Source: Igneacidithiobacillus copahuensis (GTDB lineage: Bacteria; Pseudomonadota; Gammaproteobacteria; Acidithiobacillales; Acidithiobacillaceae). From it: 64,000 nt of DNA. A program made the translations under genes and the position numbers. Positions 8,699 to 16,705 of this stretch are shown piece by piece (positions within the stretch are counted from its first letter, which is position 1; every line of letters starts with the position of its first letter). The stretch spans positions 11,031-75,030 of the forward strand of contig NZ_JAAXYO010000036.1 in the NCBI RefSeq assembly GCF_018854015.1, written 5' to 3'. The notes beneath the pieces are model-generated. The model was not told the DNA's origin. It made no database searches and saw only the letters and a list, made by a program, of their open reading frames with translations.

Positions 8699-8833
8699 AT
8701 GAAGCGCACTTTTCAGCCTAGCGTCGTGCATCGCAAGCGCACTCACGGTTTCCGCGCCCGCATGGCGACCAAGTCTGGGCGCCTGGTCCTCAAGCGGCGG
8801 CGCGCCAAGGGTCGATACAAGCTCTGTCCCTGA
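8699..8833 (+). CDS. rpmH: 50S ribosomal protein L34
   Basis: The 44-residue protein is typical of bL34: MKRTFQPS at the start, a HRKRTHGFRARMAT core, and a highly basic tail (LKRRRAKGR). It is a small, late-assembling component of the large ribosomal subunit. It ends KLCP rather than the common LSA. It stands first in the classic rpmH-rnpA-yidD-yidC-mnmE cluster. rnpA starts four bases after its stop, which suggests coupled expression. Confidence 0.97.
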   Translation: MKRTFQPSVVHRKRTHGFRARMATKSGRLVLKRRRAKGRYKLCP

Positions 8834-8836
8834 GGG

Positions 8837-9166
8837 ATGAGCCAACAGTCGTTCACGCGTAACGACCGCCTGCGCAATCAAGCCGAAATCCGCCTTGCCT
8901 TGCGCGAGGGGAAGAAGCGCAGTTTCCCTGAGCTGGTATTCTATCGCCTGGACAATGACCTGGGGCATGCGCGCATTGGCTTTGCCGTCAGCCGGAAGGT
9001 CGGTAAGGCGGTGTACCGCAACCGACTGAAGCGCCGGCTGCGCGAGGCCTTTCGTCTGAGTGCTGGCCGCTACCTGCCGTACGATCTCATGGTCGTAGCG
9101 CGTCCGGCCGCACGCGATGCGGCCTATTCCGTGCTGCGTGGCCGCCTCGACAGCGTGCTGCGCTGA
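8837..9166 (+). CDS. rnpA: Ribonuclease P protein component
   Basis: This 109-residue protein is the protein subunit of RNase P, which binds the leader of pre-tRNA and supports the catalytic RNA. The hallmark basic RNR region is present (FAVSRKVGKAVYRNRLKRRL). The start ATG 8837 lies immediately after the rpmH stop. The stop TGA overlaps the yidD start (TGATG), so the genes are in one operon. The gene for the RNA subunit (rnpB) was not found in the window. Confidence 0.95.
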   Translation: MSQQSFTRNDRLRNQAEIRLALREGKKRSFPELVFYRLDNDLGHARIGFAVSRKVGKAVYRNRLKRRLREAFRLSAGRYLPYDLMVVARPAARDAAYSVLRGRLDSVLR

Positions 9167-9384
9167 TGACCATGCTACGTCGCGGCGCTATCGCCCTGAT
9201 CCATACCTACCAGCTCGTCCTGAGCCCCTTTCTCGGGCAGAATTGCCGCTACCATCCAACCTGCTCGCATTACACCTGTGAGGCTATTGAACGCTATGGT
9301 GTCCTGCGCGGTGCCTGGATGGGTGTCAAACGTATCGCTCGCTGTCATCCTTTTCACCCGGGGGGGTACGACCCCGTCCCCTGA
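9166..9384 (+). CDS. yidD: Membrane protein insertion efficiency factor YidD
   Basis: A 72-residue protein with the YidD core: a short amphipathic N-terminus, then CRYHPTCSHYTCEAIERYG, GAWMGVKRIARCHPFHPGGYDPVP. YidD assists YidC in inserting inner-membrane proteins. It overlaps rnpA by one base and ends 14 bp before yidC, the order seen in most bacteria. Confidence 0.93.
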   Translation: MTMLRRGAIALIHTYQLVLSPFLGQNCRYHPTCSHYTCEAIERYGVLRGAWMGVKRIARCHPFHPGGYDPVP

Positions 9385-9398
9385 GTTTTCGGAGCCCC

Positions 9399-11006
9399 AT
9401 GGATAGCAAACGTACCATCCTTGCCGTCGTCCTCTCGATCATCGTCCTGGTACTCTTCGAGTGGCTGGCACCCCATCCCAAGCCCAGCCCGAAGGCAACA
9501 CCAACAGCGGCCACCCAGTCCGCAGCCGCCCAGCCAACGGCGGCGACCCAATCGGCCGCGCCCACAAGCAGCGTACCAGCGGCGCCCAGCACCGTTCCGG
9601 TAGTGACGAGCAGCAGCGCGGTGGGCGAGGGACCCAGCGTCAGCTTCCAGACGGATCTCTATACCGGAAAGATCTATCTGCAAGGCGGTGATATCCAGAA
9701 TCTCGGTCTGCGCAAATATCCTATCGCCGTGGATGACAAGGCTCCCTATCCCATTCTGGACAGCAGCGCCGCGCGCTTGACGGCACAGCAAAGCGGCTTC
9801 ATTGCTACCGACGGACAGACCCTGCGCGCCGACTTCAGCGCCCCGCAGACGATCACTGACGGTGGGCCCATCACCCTGAGCGGCCAGGCCGGTCCTCTGA
9901 AAATCGAAAAGACCTTTTCGTTTGATCCACATACCTATCTGATCAACGAAGACATCCGCATCACGAATACCGGCAAGGAGCCCTGGAAAGGCAGCTATTT
10001 CGACCAGATTCTGCGCAATGACCGAACCCAGAGCCATTGGTTCATGTCGATCTTTACGGGCTCGGTCCTGATGCACAACGGCAGTCTGAGTGAGAAGGCC
10101 TTTTCCGATCTCCGCGACCATCCCGAGGAGCATGGCGGTCCCGGTTGGGCTGGCATGACGGATCACTATTTCCTGCAGGCGGTACTCCCTGAACCCCATG
10201 CCAGCGTGCAACTCTATGCGCGGCCGGCGGGCAGCAACTATGTAGCGGGCGTGCAGCAGGCCCTGCCCACCCTGCAACCGGGGCAGAGCTATACTCTGCG
10301 CCAGCAACTGTTCCTGGGCCCGAAACAGCAGGACCAGCTCGCGGCGCTGGGACGTGGCCTGGAACAGACCGTTGATTACGGCTGGTTCTCCATCGTGGCC
10401 GAGCCCATGCACGGGGTGCTGACCTGGTTCCATTCCTGGGCCGGCAACTGGGGCCTCGCCATCATCCTTCTGGTCGTGGCGGTAAAGATCATCTTCTTCT
10501 ACCCCTCCGCGATCAGTTATCGCTCCATGGCCAACATGCGCAAGCTGCAGCCCAAACTGGAGCAGATCAAGAAGGAGACCAATGGCGACCGGCAGCAAAT
10601 GGGCGCCAAGATGATGGAGCTCTACCGCACGGAAAAGGTCAACCCGATGGCGGGTTGTCTGCCCATCGTCATCCAAATGCCCGTCTTCATTGCCCTCTAC
10701 TGGGTGCTGGTGGAGAGCGTATCGTTGCGGCAGGCGCCGTTCATTCTTTGGATTCATGATCTGGCACTTCCCGACCCGTACTACATCCTGCCCCTGCTCA
10801 TGGGCATCAGTATGTTCCTGCAGCAGCGCCTGAACCCGGCACCCATGGATCCGGTGCAGAAAAAGATCATGTCGATCCTGCCCGTGGCTTTCGCCATCTT
10901 TTTCTCTTTCTTCCCCGCGGGTCTGGTGCTGTACTGGCTGACCAACAACGTCTTTGGCATCATCCAGCAGTACCTGATCACCCGCCACGTCATGAAAGAG
11001 AGCTAG
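9399..11006 (+). CDS. yidC: Membrane protein insertase YidC
   Basis: This 535-residue protein is the gammaproteobacterial type of YidC. It has an N-terminal membrane helix (residues about 5-22), an Ala/Pro/Thr/Gln-rich linker, a large periplasmic beta-sandwich domain (about 75-330) and a C-terminal insertase core with five membrane segments. Core motifs include SYRSMANMRKLQPKLEQIK, the KVNPMAGCLPIVIQMPVFIALYWVL block and LTNNVFGIIQQYLITR. It inserts Sec-dependent and independent inner-membrane proteins. It lies between yidD and mnmE (one base between its stop and the mnmE GTG). Confidence 0.96.
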   Translation: MDSKRTILAVVLSIIVLVLFEWLAPHPKPSPKATPTAATQSAAAQPTAATQSAAPTSSVPAAPSTVPVVTSSSAVGEGPSVSFQTDLYTGKIYLQGGDIQNLGLRKYPIAVDDKAPYPILDSSAARLTAQQSGFIATDGQTLRADFSAPQTITDGGPITLSGQAGPLKIEKTFSFDPHTYLINEDIRITNTGKEPWKGSYFDQILRNDRTQSHWFMSIFTGSVLMHNGSLSEKAFSDLRDHPEEHGGPGWAGMTDHYFLQAVLPEPHASVQLYARPAGSNYVAGVQQALPTLQPGQSYTLRQQLFLGPKQQDQLAALGRGLEQTVDYGWFSIVAEPMHGVLTWFHSWAGNWGLAIILLVVAVKIIFFYPSAISYRSMANMRKLQPKLEQIKKETNGDRQQMGAKMMELYRTEKVNPMAGCLPIVIQMPVFIALYWVLVESVSLRQAPFILWIHDLALPDPYYILPLLMGISMFLQQRLNPAPMDPVQKKIMSILPVAFAIFFSFFPAGLVLYWLTNNVFGIIQQYLITRHVMKES

Positions 11007-11007
11007 G

Positions 11008-12372
11008 GTGTCGCGCCAAGGGCGCTACCAGCTGGGCGACAGCATCGTCGCCGTCGCCACCCCCCCCGGAATCGGCGGCGTTGGTATTCTCCGCCTGTCT
11101 GGCCCCGAGGCCCTGGAGATTGCCAATACCCTGTGCGGCCTGCCCCAGCGCAAACAATGGCGTCCACGCCATGCCTACCTGCGACAGTTTTTTCTAGCGC
11201 CCGGGGAGCGCGTCGACCACGGTATCGCGCTGTATTTTCCCGCGCCGCACAGCTATACCGGCGAAGACGTGGTGGAGCTGCAGGGCCATGGCAGTCCGAT
11301 CATCCTCAGCGCGCTCCTCGAATACGCCGTGCGCCTGGGGGCGCGGCCAGCGCGTGCCGGCGAGTTCAGCGAGCGCGCGTTTCTCAATGACCGTCTGGAC
11401 CTGGCGCAGGCGGAGGCGGTTGCCGATCTCATCCATGCCCGTAGCCAGTCCCAAGCGCGCGCGGCTCTGGCCAGCCTGGAGGGGCAATTTTCTGCCGCCA
11501 TTAGCGGCCTACGCCAGGAGATTCTCCACTCCCTGGCACTCGCCGAGGCCGGCCTCGATTTCAGCGAAGAAGACCTCGGTGACGAACACCTGCAGACGCT
11601 GGCCACGCAACTCCAGCAATTGCAAAGGCAGCTGGCCCGGATTCTGGAGCAGAGTCGCTCCAGCGCGCGGCTGGCGCGCGGGGCCCGGATCCTTCTGGTC
11701 GGCGCCCCCAATGTCGGTAAATCCAGCCTGCTCAATGCCCTGTCGGGTCGCGACAGTGCCATCGTCACCGCGATTCCCGGAACCACCCGCGATGTCCTGC
11801 GTGAAGAGCTCGAACTCGAGGGACTACCCCTCGAGCTCCTGGACACCGCCGGATTGCGCGACAGCACCGACGCGGTGGAACAGGAAGGCATCCGCCGCAG
11901 CCGCGCCCTGCTCGAAAGCGCCGAAGAAATCCTCCTCCTGCTCGATGCCAGTCGTGGCTGCTCGTCGGAAGACGCCAAGTTGCTGGCGGAGCTCGATCGC
12001 CAACGCTGTACGGTGCTGTGGAACAAGATCGATCTCTGCTCGGACTTCGTCGCTCCGGATCTGGGGGTGCCAGCCCTCTGTATCTCTGCCCATAGCGGCG
12101 CCGGTCTGGCAGAATTACGCTCCTATCTGCGCCAACGCCTGGGTGGCAACAACGAGAGCGCCTGGTCGGCGCGTCAGCGCCATGTGCTGGCGCTGGAAGA
12201 GGCTCAGGGGCATCTTGCCGAGGCAGCACAGTTTCTGGAGCTGGATGCCGGCGAAGAACTCCTCGCGCAAACGCTGCGGGAAAGTGCCAACGCCCTCGGC
12301 CAGATCACCGGGGTCGTGGATGTGGAGGAAATCCTGGGAGAGATCTTTTCGCGCTTTTGTATCGGCAAGTAG
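11008..12372 (+). CDS. mnmE: tRNA uridine-5-carboxymethylaminomethyl modification GTPase MnmE
   Basis: The 454-residue protein shows the three parts of MnmE: an N-terminal tetrahydrofolate-binding domain (DSIVAVATPPGIGGVGILRLSG, YTGEDVVELQGHGSP), a helical domain, and an inserted GTPase domain with G1 GAPNVGKSSL, G3 DTAG and G4 NKID. It ends with the catalytic C-terminal CIGK motif. With MnmG it modifies U34 of certain tRNAs. A GTG start at 11008 immediately follows the yidC stop. mnmG, often nearby, is not in the window. Confidence 0.95.
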   Translation: MSRQGRYQLGDSIVAVATPPGIGGVGILRLSGPEALEIANTLCGLPQRKQWRPRHAYLRQFFLAPGERVDHGIALYFPAPHSYTGEDVVELQGHGSPIILSALLEYAVRLGARPARAGEFSERAFLNDRLDLAQAEAVADLIHARSQSQARAALASLEGQFSAAISGLRQEILHSLALAEAGLDFSEEDLGDEHLQTLATQLQQLQRQLARILEQSRSSARLARGARILLVGAPNVGKSSLLNALSGRDSAIVTAIPGTTRDVLREELELEGLPLELLDTAGLRDSTDAVEQEGIRRSRALLESAEEILLLLDASRGCSSEDAKLLAELDRQRCTVLWNKIDLCSDFVAPDLGVPALCISAHSGAGLAELRSYLRQRLGGNNESAWSARQRHVLALEEAQGHLAEAAQFLELDAGEELLAQTLRESANALGQITGVVDVEEILGEIFSRFCIGK

Positions 12373-12439
12373 AGACTTTTTGTCAGAGATGTCCATCTCG
12401 ACTATCCTGTAGTCTTACACCTACATTGCGGAGCAGAGC

Positions 12440-12937
12440 ATGCATAAAAGGGATTTCCTGCGCCTGAGCGCCCTTGGTACCAGCCTTGCCTTGGGAGCCT
12501 CGCTGATCGGCACCCGCATCGCCAGGGCGGCAAATGCCGAGGGCTGGCCAGCGCAGTCCTTTGCTGCCAGCAGCGTCGATCAGGTACTGCAGGATCTATT
12601 TCAGATGCGTACACTGACGGAGTCCGATCGTGTACATGTGCTGGTCGGCAAAGAAGTCGATGATGCGCTCAGCGTACCCGTATCGGTGTCCGTGAATCAC
12701 CCCATGACGGATGACGATTACATTGCGCGAATCTATGTGCTGGTCGATCACAACCCCACGCCGTTAGCGAGCATCTTTCACTGCAGTCCGGCCAATGGCA
12801 AGGCGGCGTGTTACCAGAGAGTCAAAGTGTTACACGACAGTCCGCTGCGGGTCATCGCCCAAAGCAACCGCGGTGATATCTTTGCAGCCAAACCCGCGTG
12901 GGTGCATGTCGTCAAAAGCAAAGGAGCTGCAGAATGA
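12440..12937 (+). CDS. SoxY-like sulfur carrier subunit lacking the terminal carrier cysteine motif
   Basis: The 165-residue protein has a Tat-like signal peptide (KRDFLRLSALG, a Lys-Arg variant of twin arginine) and the SoxY immunoglobulin-like domain (VSVSVNHPMTDDDYIARIYVL, HNPTPLASIFHCSPANGKA). In true SoxY the C-terminal GGCGG arm carries the covalently bound sulfur intermediate of thiosulfate oxidation. Here the chain ends VVKSKGAAE with no such Cys; Cys115 and Cys124 are the only cysteines outside the signal. No other reading frame restores the motif. It is overlapped by the SoxZ gene (ATGA). No soxA, X, B, C or D is nearby. A divergent carrier or structural paralogue is likely, rather than the canonical carrier. 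Confidence 0.75.
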   Translation: MHKRDFLRLSALGTSLALGASLIGTRIARAANAEGWPAQSFAASSVDQVLQDLFQMRTLTESDRVHVLVGKEVDDALSVPVSVSVNHPMTDDDYIARIYVLVDHNPTPLASIFHCSPANGKAACYQRVKVLHDSPLRVIAQSNRGDIFAAKPAWVHVVKSKGAAE

Positions 12938-13272
12938 GCGCACTGAGTACTTTGGGAGGCCGGCTGTCACGGCGCCTCGAGGAGGTGCAGATTAGCCTGC
13001 CAGAAAACGCGAAACAGGGAGAGATCATCGAGATCCGGGCGCTGATCCTGCATCCATCGCAAAGCGAGGGCAAGACGCTGTTCATCGAAGAGGTGGCCTT
13101 TGCCCTGGGTGGCAAGACGTTCTGCCACTTCGATCTTTCCAGTATGAGCAGCGCGAATCCCTATCTTGCCGTTCCCCTGCGCGCCGAAAAAAGCGGAATG
13201 ATCTCCGCACACTGGCGCAACAACCAGGGGCAGACGGGATCAGGGCAGAAATTCCTGTCCATCGCCGAGTAA
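12934..13272 (+). CDS. SoxZ-like sulfur carrier partner
   Basis: This 112-residue protein matches SoxZ, the partner of SoxY: RRLEEVQISLPENAKQGEIIEIRALILHPS, then FIEEVAFALGGKTFCHFDLS and a C-terminal IG-like strand block (GMISAHWRNNQGQTG). It has no signal peptide, as expected for a protein that is co-exported with its Tat-targeted SoxY partner. The start ATG overlaps the soxY-like stop by four bases, showing translational coupling. A bidirectional-looking terminator follows. Confidence 0.82.
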   Translation: MSALSTLGGRLSRRLEEVQISLPENAKQGEIIEIRALILHPSQSEGKTLFIEEVAFALGGKTFCHFDLSSMSSANPYLAVPLRAEKSGMISAHWRNNQGQTGSGQKFLSIAE

Positions 13273-13275
13273 GAA

Positions 13276-13296
13276 AAGGGGGGTCACGCCCCCCTT
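13276..13296. terminator. Bidirectional intrinsic terminator between soxZ-like gene and hsp20
   Basis: An eight-base-pair perfect stem AAGGGGGG / CCCCCCTT closes a five-base loop TCACG. It lies in the gap between two convergent genes and has A/T ends on both sides (AAAA before the stem on plus, TT after it), so it can act in both directions. Confidence 0.7.
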
Positions 13297-13320
13297 GCTC
13301 CGCAGCTGACGCAATACCGC

Positions 13321-13764
13321 CTATTCGACGGCAATCTTGCGCCGCTTGGCCGACTCCGCCTTGGGCAGGGTCAGCTCCAGCACCCCGTCCTTGTAGGCCG
13401 CCTTGCTTTGACTGGCGTCGACATCCACCGGTAGCTGGATGGTGCGGGCGAACTCACCGTAGCGTCGCTCTCGGTAAATGTACTTGCCCTCTTCCTTACT
13501 GCTGTCCTCTTCCTTGCTCCCACTGATATATACCTGATTGCCATGCACCTGGATGTCGAGCTTGTCCTTGTCGACACCAGCAATCTCCGCTTTGACGACG
13601 ATTTCGTTGTCGCGGTCGATAACATCGAGATGTGCGACGTTTGGTCGCGCTGCTGCAGTGCTGCCCTGCAGGGGCCGGAAGAAGCCGGGAAGCACCGCAT
13701 CAAAGATCTGCTCGACGGGATCGGCAACCCGTACGGATGGGTTACTGACAGCCTTTTCACTCAT
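13321..13764 (-). CDS. Hsp20/alpha-crystallin small heat-shock protein
   Basis: The 147-residue protein has the alpha-crystallin domain: an NEIVVKAEIAGVDKDKLDIQV strand block, the YRERRYGEFARTIQLPVDV signature, and the C-terminal GVLELTLPK strand. It would be an ATP-independent holdase forming oligomers in the cytoplasm. ATG 13764 has a GAGGAG ribosome site upstream. A strong sigma-32 type promoter (13809-13836) precedes it, consistent with heat or acid-shock induction. It is transcribed toward the soxYZ-like pair and stops before the shared terminator. Confidence 0.93.
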   Translation of the reverse strand: MSEKAVSNPSVRVADPVEQIFDAVLPGFFRPLQGSTAAARPNVAHLDVIDRDNEIVVKAEIAGVDKDKLDIQVHGNQVYISGSKEEDSSKEEGKYIYRERRYGEFARTIQLPVDVDASQSKAAYKDGVLELTLPKAESAKRRKIAVE

Positions 13765-13808
13765 GATGACTCTCCTCTTGACCAATGGTCCTCGCTGACC
13801 TGTCCCAA

Positions 13809-13836
13809 ATCTGGGGTCGGTTTTGCGCTTTTCAAG
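13809..13836 (-). promoter_or_regulatory. Sigma-32 heat-shock promoter of hsp20
   Basis: On the minus strand the sequence reads CTTGAAA, 13 bases, CCCCAGAT. This agrees with the sigma-32 consensus CTTGAAA-N11-16-CCCCATNT at nearly every position. It lies about 45 bp upstream of the hsp20 start codon and just beyond the stop of the acyltransferase gene. Confidence 0.8.
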
Positions 13837-13842
13837 GGCTTG

Positions 13843-14742
13843 TCAATAGGGGTAATCCCAACCGGGAGCCGGATCCTTATACCGGCGGTGCACCCACCAG
13901 TATTGTTCTGGTGCCCGACGAATGGCGGCCTCGAGGGCAGCATTCATGGTCGCCGCATCGGCCACGTCATCACCGCTGGGGAACTCTTCCGGCAGGGGCA
14001 CGATCTCGATCTCGTAACCACGCCCGGCCGGCAAGCGATAGGCGAAGAGTCCAAAGGTCGGGCTGCCTCGTCGTTGCGCCAAACGTGCCAGCAACGGCGT
14101 GGTGCAGGCCGGCCGCGCAAAGAAGGGCGCAAAGACGCCCTCGCTCGGATCCACATTTTGATCGGGGAGGACGCCCACTACCTCGCCCCGTTGCAAAGCC
14201 TGCAGCAATCCGCGGATACCACCATCCTTGGCCACCAGGCGAGCACCACTGCGTCCGCGGCCGGCGACCATCTGTGCATTGATGGCGGCGTTGCGAGTCG
14301 GCATGTAGAGCACCGTCACCGGCCAGCGCTGGCCGATATACTGCACTGCGGCCTCCCAGGCCCCCAGGTGCGCGGTGAAGAGCACGACCCCTTGCCCCTT
14401 CTCCAGGGCGACATCCACCGCTTCCGCACCGCGCACGGAACGAATCAACTCCAGGCTTCGCGGTAGAGGCCAAAACCAGAGGGGCCCCAGTTCCACGAAG
14501 GCCTGCCCGAGCTGGCGGAAATGCTGGGCGAGCAGATTCCGCCGCCGCCGATCATCCAGTTCGGGATAGGCGATCTCCAGATTCCTGCGCGCCACCCGTC
14601 GGCCACGCGCTACGAGAAGACGGGCCAGGTCGCCCAGGCGATTACCCACCCATACTCGAAGCGGGCGCGGCGCACGCGCCAGGAGCCGCAAGAGCCCTGC
14701 TATCATGGCGGCGAGCCAGGAGTTGAAACGCCCAGCCGCCAT
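13843..14742 (-). CDS. LpxL/LpxM-type lipid A biosynthesis acyltransferase
   Basis: The 299-residue protein belongs to the LpxL/HtrB acyltransferase family, which adds secondary acyl chains to lipid A at the inner membrane. It has an N-terminal hydrophobic segment, the catalytic H-x4-E motif (TAHLGAWE), VTVLYMPTRNAAINAQM, the DQNVDPSEGVFAPFFARPACTTPLLARLA block and a C-terminal PEQYWWVHRRYKDP. The start ATG 14742 overlaps the stop of the mscS gene (TGATG), so it is translated in an operon with mscS. A longer frame upstream is ignored because it lies inside mscS. Other acyltransferases of the same family cannot be excluded. Confidence 0.88.
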   Translation of the reverse strand: MAAGRFNSWLAAMIAGLLRLLARAPRPLRVWVGNRLGDLARLLVARGRRVARRNLEIAYPELDDRRRRNLLAQHFRQLGQAFVELGPLWFWPLPRSLELIRSVRGAEAVDVALEKGQGVVLFTAHLGAWEAAVQYIGQRWPVTVLYMPTRNAAINAQMVAGRGRSGARLVAKDGGIRGLLQALQRGEVVGVLPDQNVDPSEGVFAPFFARPACTTPLLARLAQRRGSPTFGLFAYRLPAGRGYEIEIVPLPEEFPSGDDVADAATMNAALEAAIRRAPEQYWWVHRRYKDPAPGWDYPY

Positions 14743-15563
14743 CAGGCGGCTCCAAACGCAAGACGCCGGGCAAGTTCGATGCCCTCGGCATCGAAACGAA
14801 TCTTGATAGTCTCCAGAAGAGTACTGCGCGTGGCACCGTAATCCGTCGCCCGTACCCACGGGCGTAGGTAGAGCTGAACACCCAGGTCGGTGAGATCCTG
14901 CACGCCAATCGCCGGCGCAGGTTCGGATAGAATCCGCTCATCGGCCTCGCAGAGCTCTGCTAAAAGCTGCTTAGCGCGCAGCAGATCCGCGTGCGGAGCG
15001 AGAGTAATCAGCAGATCGATACGGCGTTGGCCAAGGACGGAGGTATTAATGAGCACATCACTGAGGACCTTGCTGTTGGGCACGAATATTTGGCGGTTGT
15101 CGAAACTGTTGATGACGCTCTGAAAGAGATGGATGCGCTCGACCGTACCTGAGACACCTGCCACCTCGACGCTGTCGCCCACCTGGTAGGGGCGCAAGAT
15201 CAGCAACAGGACGCCGGCGGCAAAGTCCGCCAAGGACTTCTGCAACGCCAGGCCAATGGCAAGACCGGCGGCGCCAAGCATCGCCAGGAGCGAAGTGGTC
15301 TGCACCCCCAACTGTCCGAGGGCTGCGACCACTACCACGATGTACAGAGCGATTTTGATCAGGGATTCGAGAAAACGCGCCACCGTCAGGTTGTAATGGA
15401 CACGCTCCAGCGTACGGGCACTGAGACGTCCTATCCAGCGCGCCAGCCACACGCCGACCAGCAACACCAGCAGCGCCGCAGCAATGTGCCCAGCCCAGGT
15501 CCACAGACGGTCGTGGAGCGCTGCCGACCAAGAGGGAAGCCACGCAATTTGAGAAATGGACAT
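14742..15563 (-). CDS. Small-conductance mechanosensitive channel (MscS family)
   Basis: The 273-residue protein is an MscS-family channel that opens on hypo-osmotic shock. Three hydrophobic segments lie in the first 130 residues. The third, pore-lining helix has the Gly/Ala-rich pattern (LGAAGLAIGLALQKSLADFAAG), followed by the conserved PYQVGDSVEV and VPNSKVLSDVLINTS beta-domain motifs. Length is close to E. coli MscS (286). It is the first gene of a two-gene operon with the LpxL-like acyltransferase. Confidence 0.92.
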   Translation of the reverse strand: MSISQIAWLPSWSAALHDRLWTWAGHIAAALLVLLVGVWLARWIGRLSARTLERVHYNLTVARFLESLIKIALYIVVVVAALGQLGVQTTSLLAMLGAAGLAIGLALQKSLADFAAGVLLLILRPYQVGDSVEVAGVSGTVERIHLFQSVINSFDNRQIFVPNSKVLSDVLINTSVLGQRRIDLLITLAPHADLLRAKQLLAELCEADERILSEPAPAIGVQDLTDLGVQLYLRPWVRATDYGATRSTLLETIKIRFDAEGIELARRLAFGAA

Positions 15564-15640
15564 GAAAATGCCCCCGCGGAATTCGATTCGGAGAGCCTAG
15601 AGGCTGTTGGCGCCCCTGGCAAGGCGCCAGGAGCGAGATG

Positions 15641-16561
15641 TCAGTGCAATACCGTCGTAGAGGCTCCGTGGACGACCGCCGCGCGCAGGGCATTCAGCTC
15701 GGCCATCATCCAGCGTTGGTAGTCATAGCCCGCAGGCATGGTCTCATAGACCCCTACTACCGGAACTTGGGCCTGTTTCGCCTTGGCCAGAAATGATTGG
15801 GTCAGGCTGCTGGTGACCTGCTGATTGTAGAGAAAGACCTTCACCCGACGTTTGCCTAGCAGCTCGCTCTGCAGGCTCACATCCTGGGGCGCTGGGTCGG
15901 TGCCATTCATGATCGCCGCCTGCAAGGACCAAGGGGTCTTGATCTCGCAGCCGGCAGCCTCAAGCATGTAGTCTGCCACCGGCTCCGACACCGCGACGGG
16001 GGTATGCGGATAGTCCTTGCGGAAAGCGGCAAGGCCCTGGTACCAGGGCTGCAGGGAGGCATCGAACTTTTTCACCTGCGCGGCAAAATACCCGCGATGC
16101 TCTGGCAACATGGCGCTGAGGGCATCGGCCACCGCTGCCGCCACCTTGGGCATGGTTTCCGGCTTGTACCATAGGTGCGGGTTGGGCGTACTCTCCGGCA
16201 GACCCAGGAGATCCTGCACCACGATGACCTTCCTTGCCCGGTTCGGATTGGCCGCCAGAATTTTCTTCGCCCAAGAGTCGTAACCCAGCCCGTTGCGGAC
16301 CACCAATTGCGCCTGCGCTACCTCACGCGCAATTGCGGGGCTCGCCTGAAAGGTGTGCGGATCGGTATTCGGATTGCTCTCGATCGCCTGTACCTGCACG
16401 TACGGGCCACCAATTTGGGAAATGACATTGGCATACTCATTTTCCACGCCAACGGCGCGCAGCACGTCGGCAGCCTGGGCAGTGCCAGCAAAGAGGGCAC
16501 TGCAGGCTAGCGCAATACCAAGGAAACGGTGAGAGGATAAGACAGAAGGTAGAAGGGACAT
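15641..16561 (-). CDS. Solitary metal-type (TroA/ZnuA-family) ABC substrate-binding protein
   Basis: The 306-residue protein has a Sec signal peptide (cut near TAQAA) and the TroA-fold repeats that bind Zn/Mn. His69 is in DPHTF and His129 in NPHLWY. At the usual third His position the chain has Glu193 (SEPVADY), so the ligand set differs from ZnuA. There is no acidic His-rich loop. The permease and ATPase genes that would complete a transporter are absent. A 19-bp palindrome 17 bp upstream suggests metal-dependent repression. Whether Zn, Mn or another ion is the substrate cannot be told. Confidence 0.8.
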   Translation of the reverse strand: MSLLPSVLSSHRFLGIALACSALFAGTAQAADVLRAVGVENEYANVISQIGGPYVQVQAIESNPNTDPHTFQASPAIAREVAQAQLVVRNGLGYDSWAKKILAANPNRARKVIVVQDLLGLPESTPNPHLWYKPETMPKVAAAVADALSAMLPEHRGYFAAQVKKFDASLQPWYQGLAAFRKDYPHTPVAVSEPVADYMLEAAGCEIKTPWSLQAAIMNGTDPAPQDVSLQSELLGKRRVKVFLYNQQVTSSLTQSFLAKAKQAQVPVVGVYETMPAGYDYQRWMMAELNALRAAVVHGASTTVLH

Positions 16562-16577
16562 TGCGGCACTCTCCGTA

Positions 16578-16596
16578 AATGCAACTTGGTTGCATT
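16578..16596 (-). promoter_or_regulatory. 19-bp palindromic operator upstream of the metal-binding protein gene
   Basis: AATGCAAC-TTG-GTTGCATT is a perfect inverted repeat with 8-base arms and a 3-base spacer. It lies about 17 bp before the start codon and would overlap the promoter. The AATG...CATT ends and 19-bp size recall Zur-type boxes, but the inner bases differ, so the regulator is unknown. Confidence 0.65.
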
Positions 16597-16641
16597 ATGC
16601 TCTCGCGTCATCCTGCTCATGTCAATCTCGTCGCACAATAC

Positions 16642-16665
16642 AAAAAGGCGCGCCCGGGGGCGCGC
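16642..16665 (-). terminator. Rho-independent terminator of the porin/winged-helix operon
   Basis: On the minus strand a GCGCGCC stem, CCCG-type loop and GGCGCGC stem is followed by five Ts. It lies about 40 bp beyond the small winged-helix gene and closes the two-gene unit. Confidence 0.75.
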
Positions 16666-16705
16666 AATCGGCTACGGTGCTACAGGAGAAGAGGATGGGA
16701 TAAAT

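Noticed and set aside
9354..10988. 544-codon frame opposite yidC
   Set aside because: Antisense shadow of a well-identified gene; composition shows no recognisable protein motif.
12898..12937. Frameshift hiding the GGCGG tail of SoxY
   Set aside because: None of the three plus-strand frames around the stop encodes a GGCGG-like sequence, and the stop overlaps the SoxZ start cleanly.
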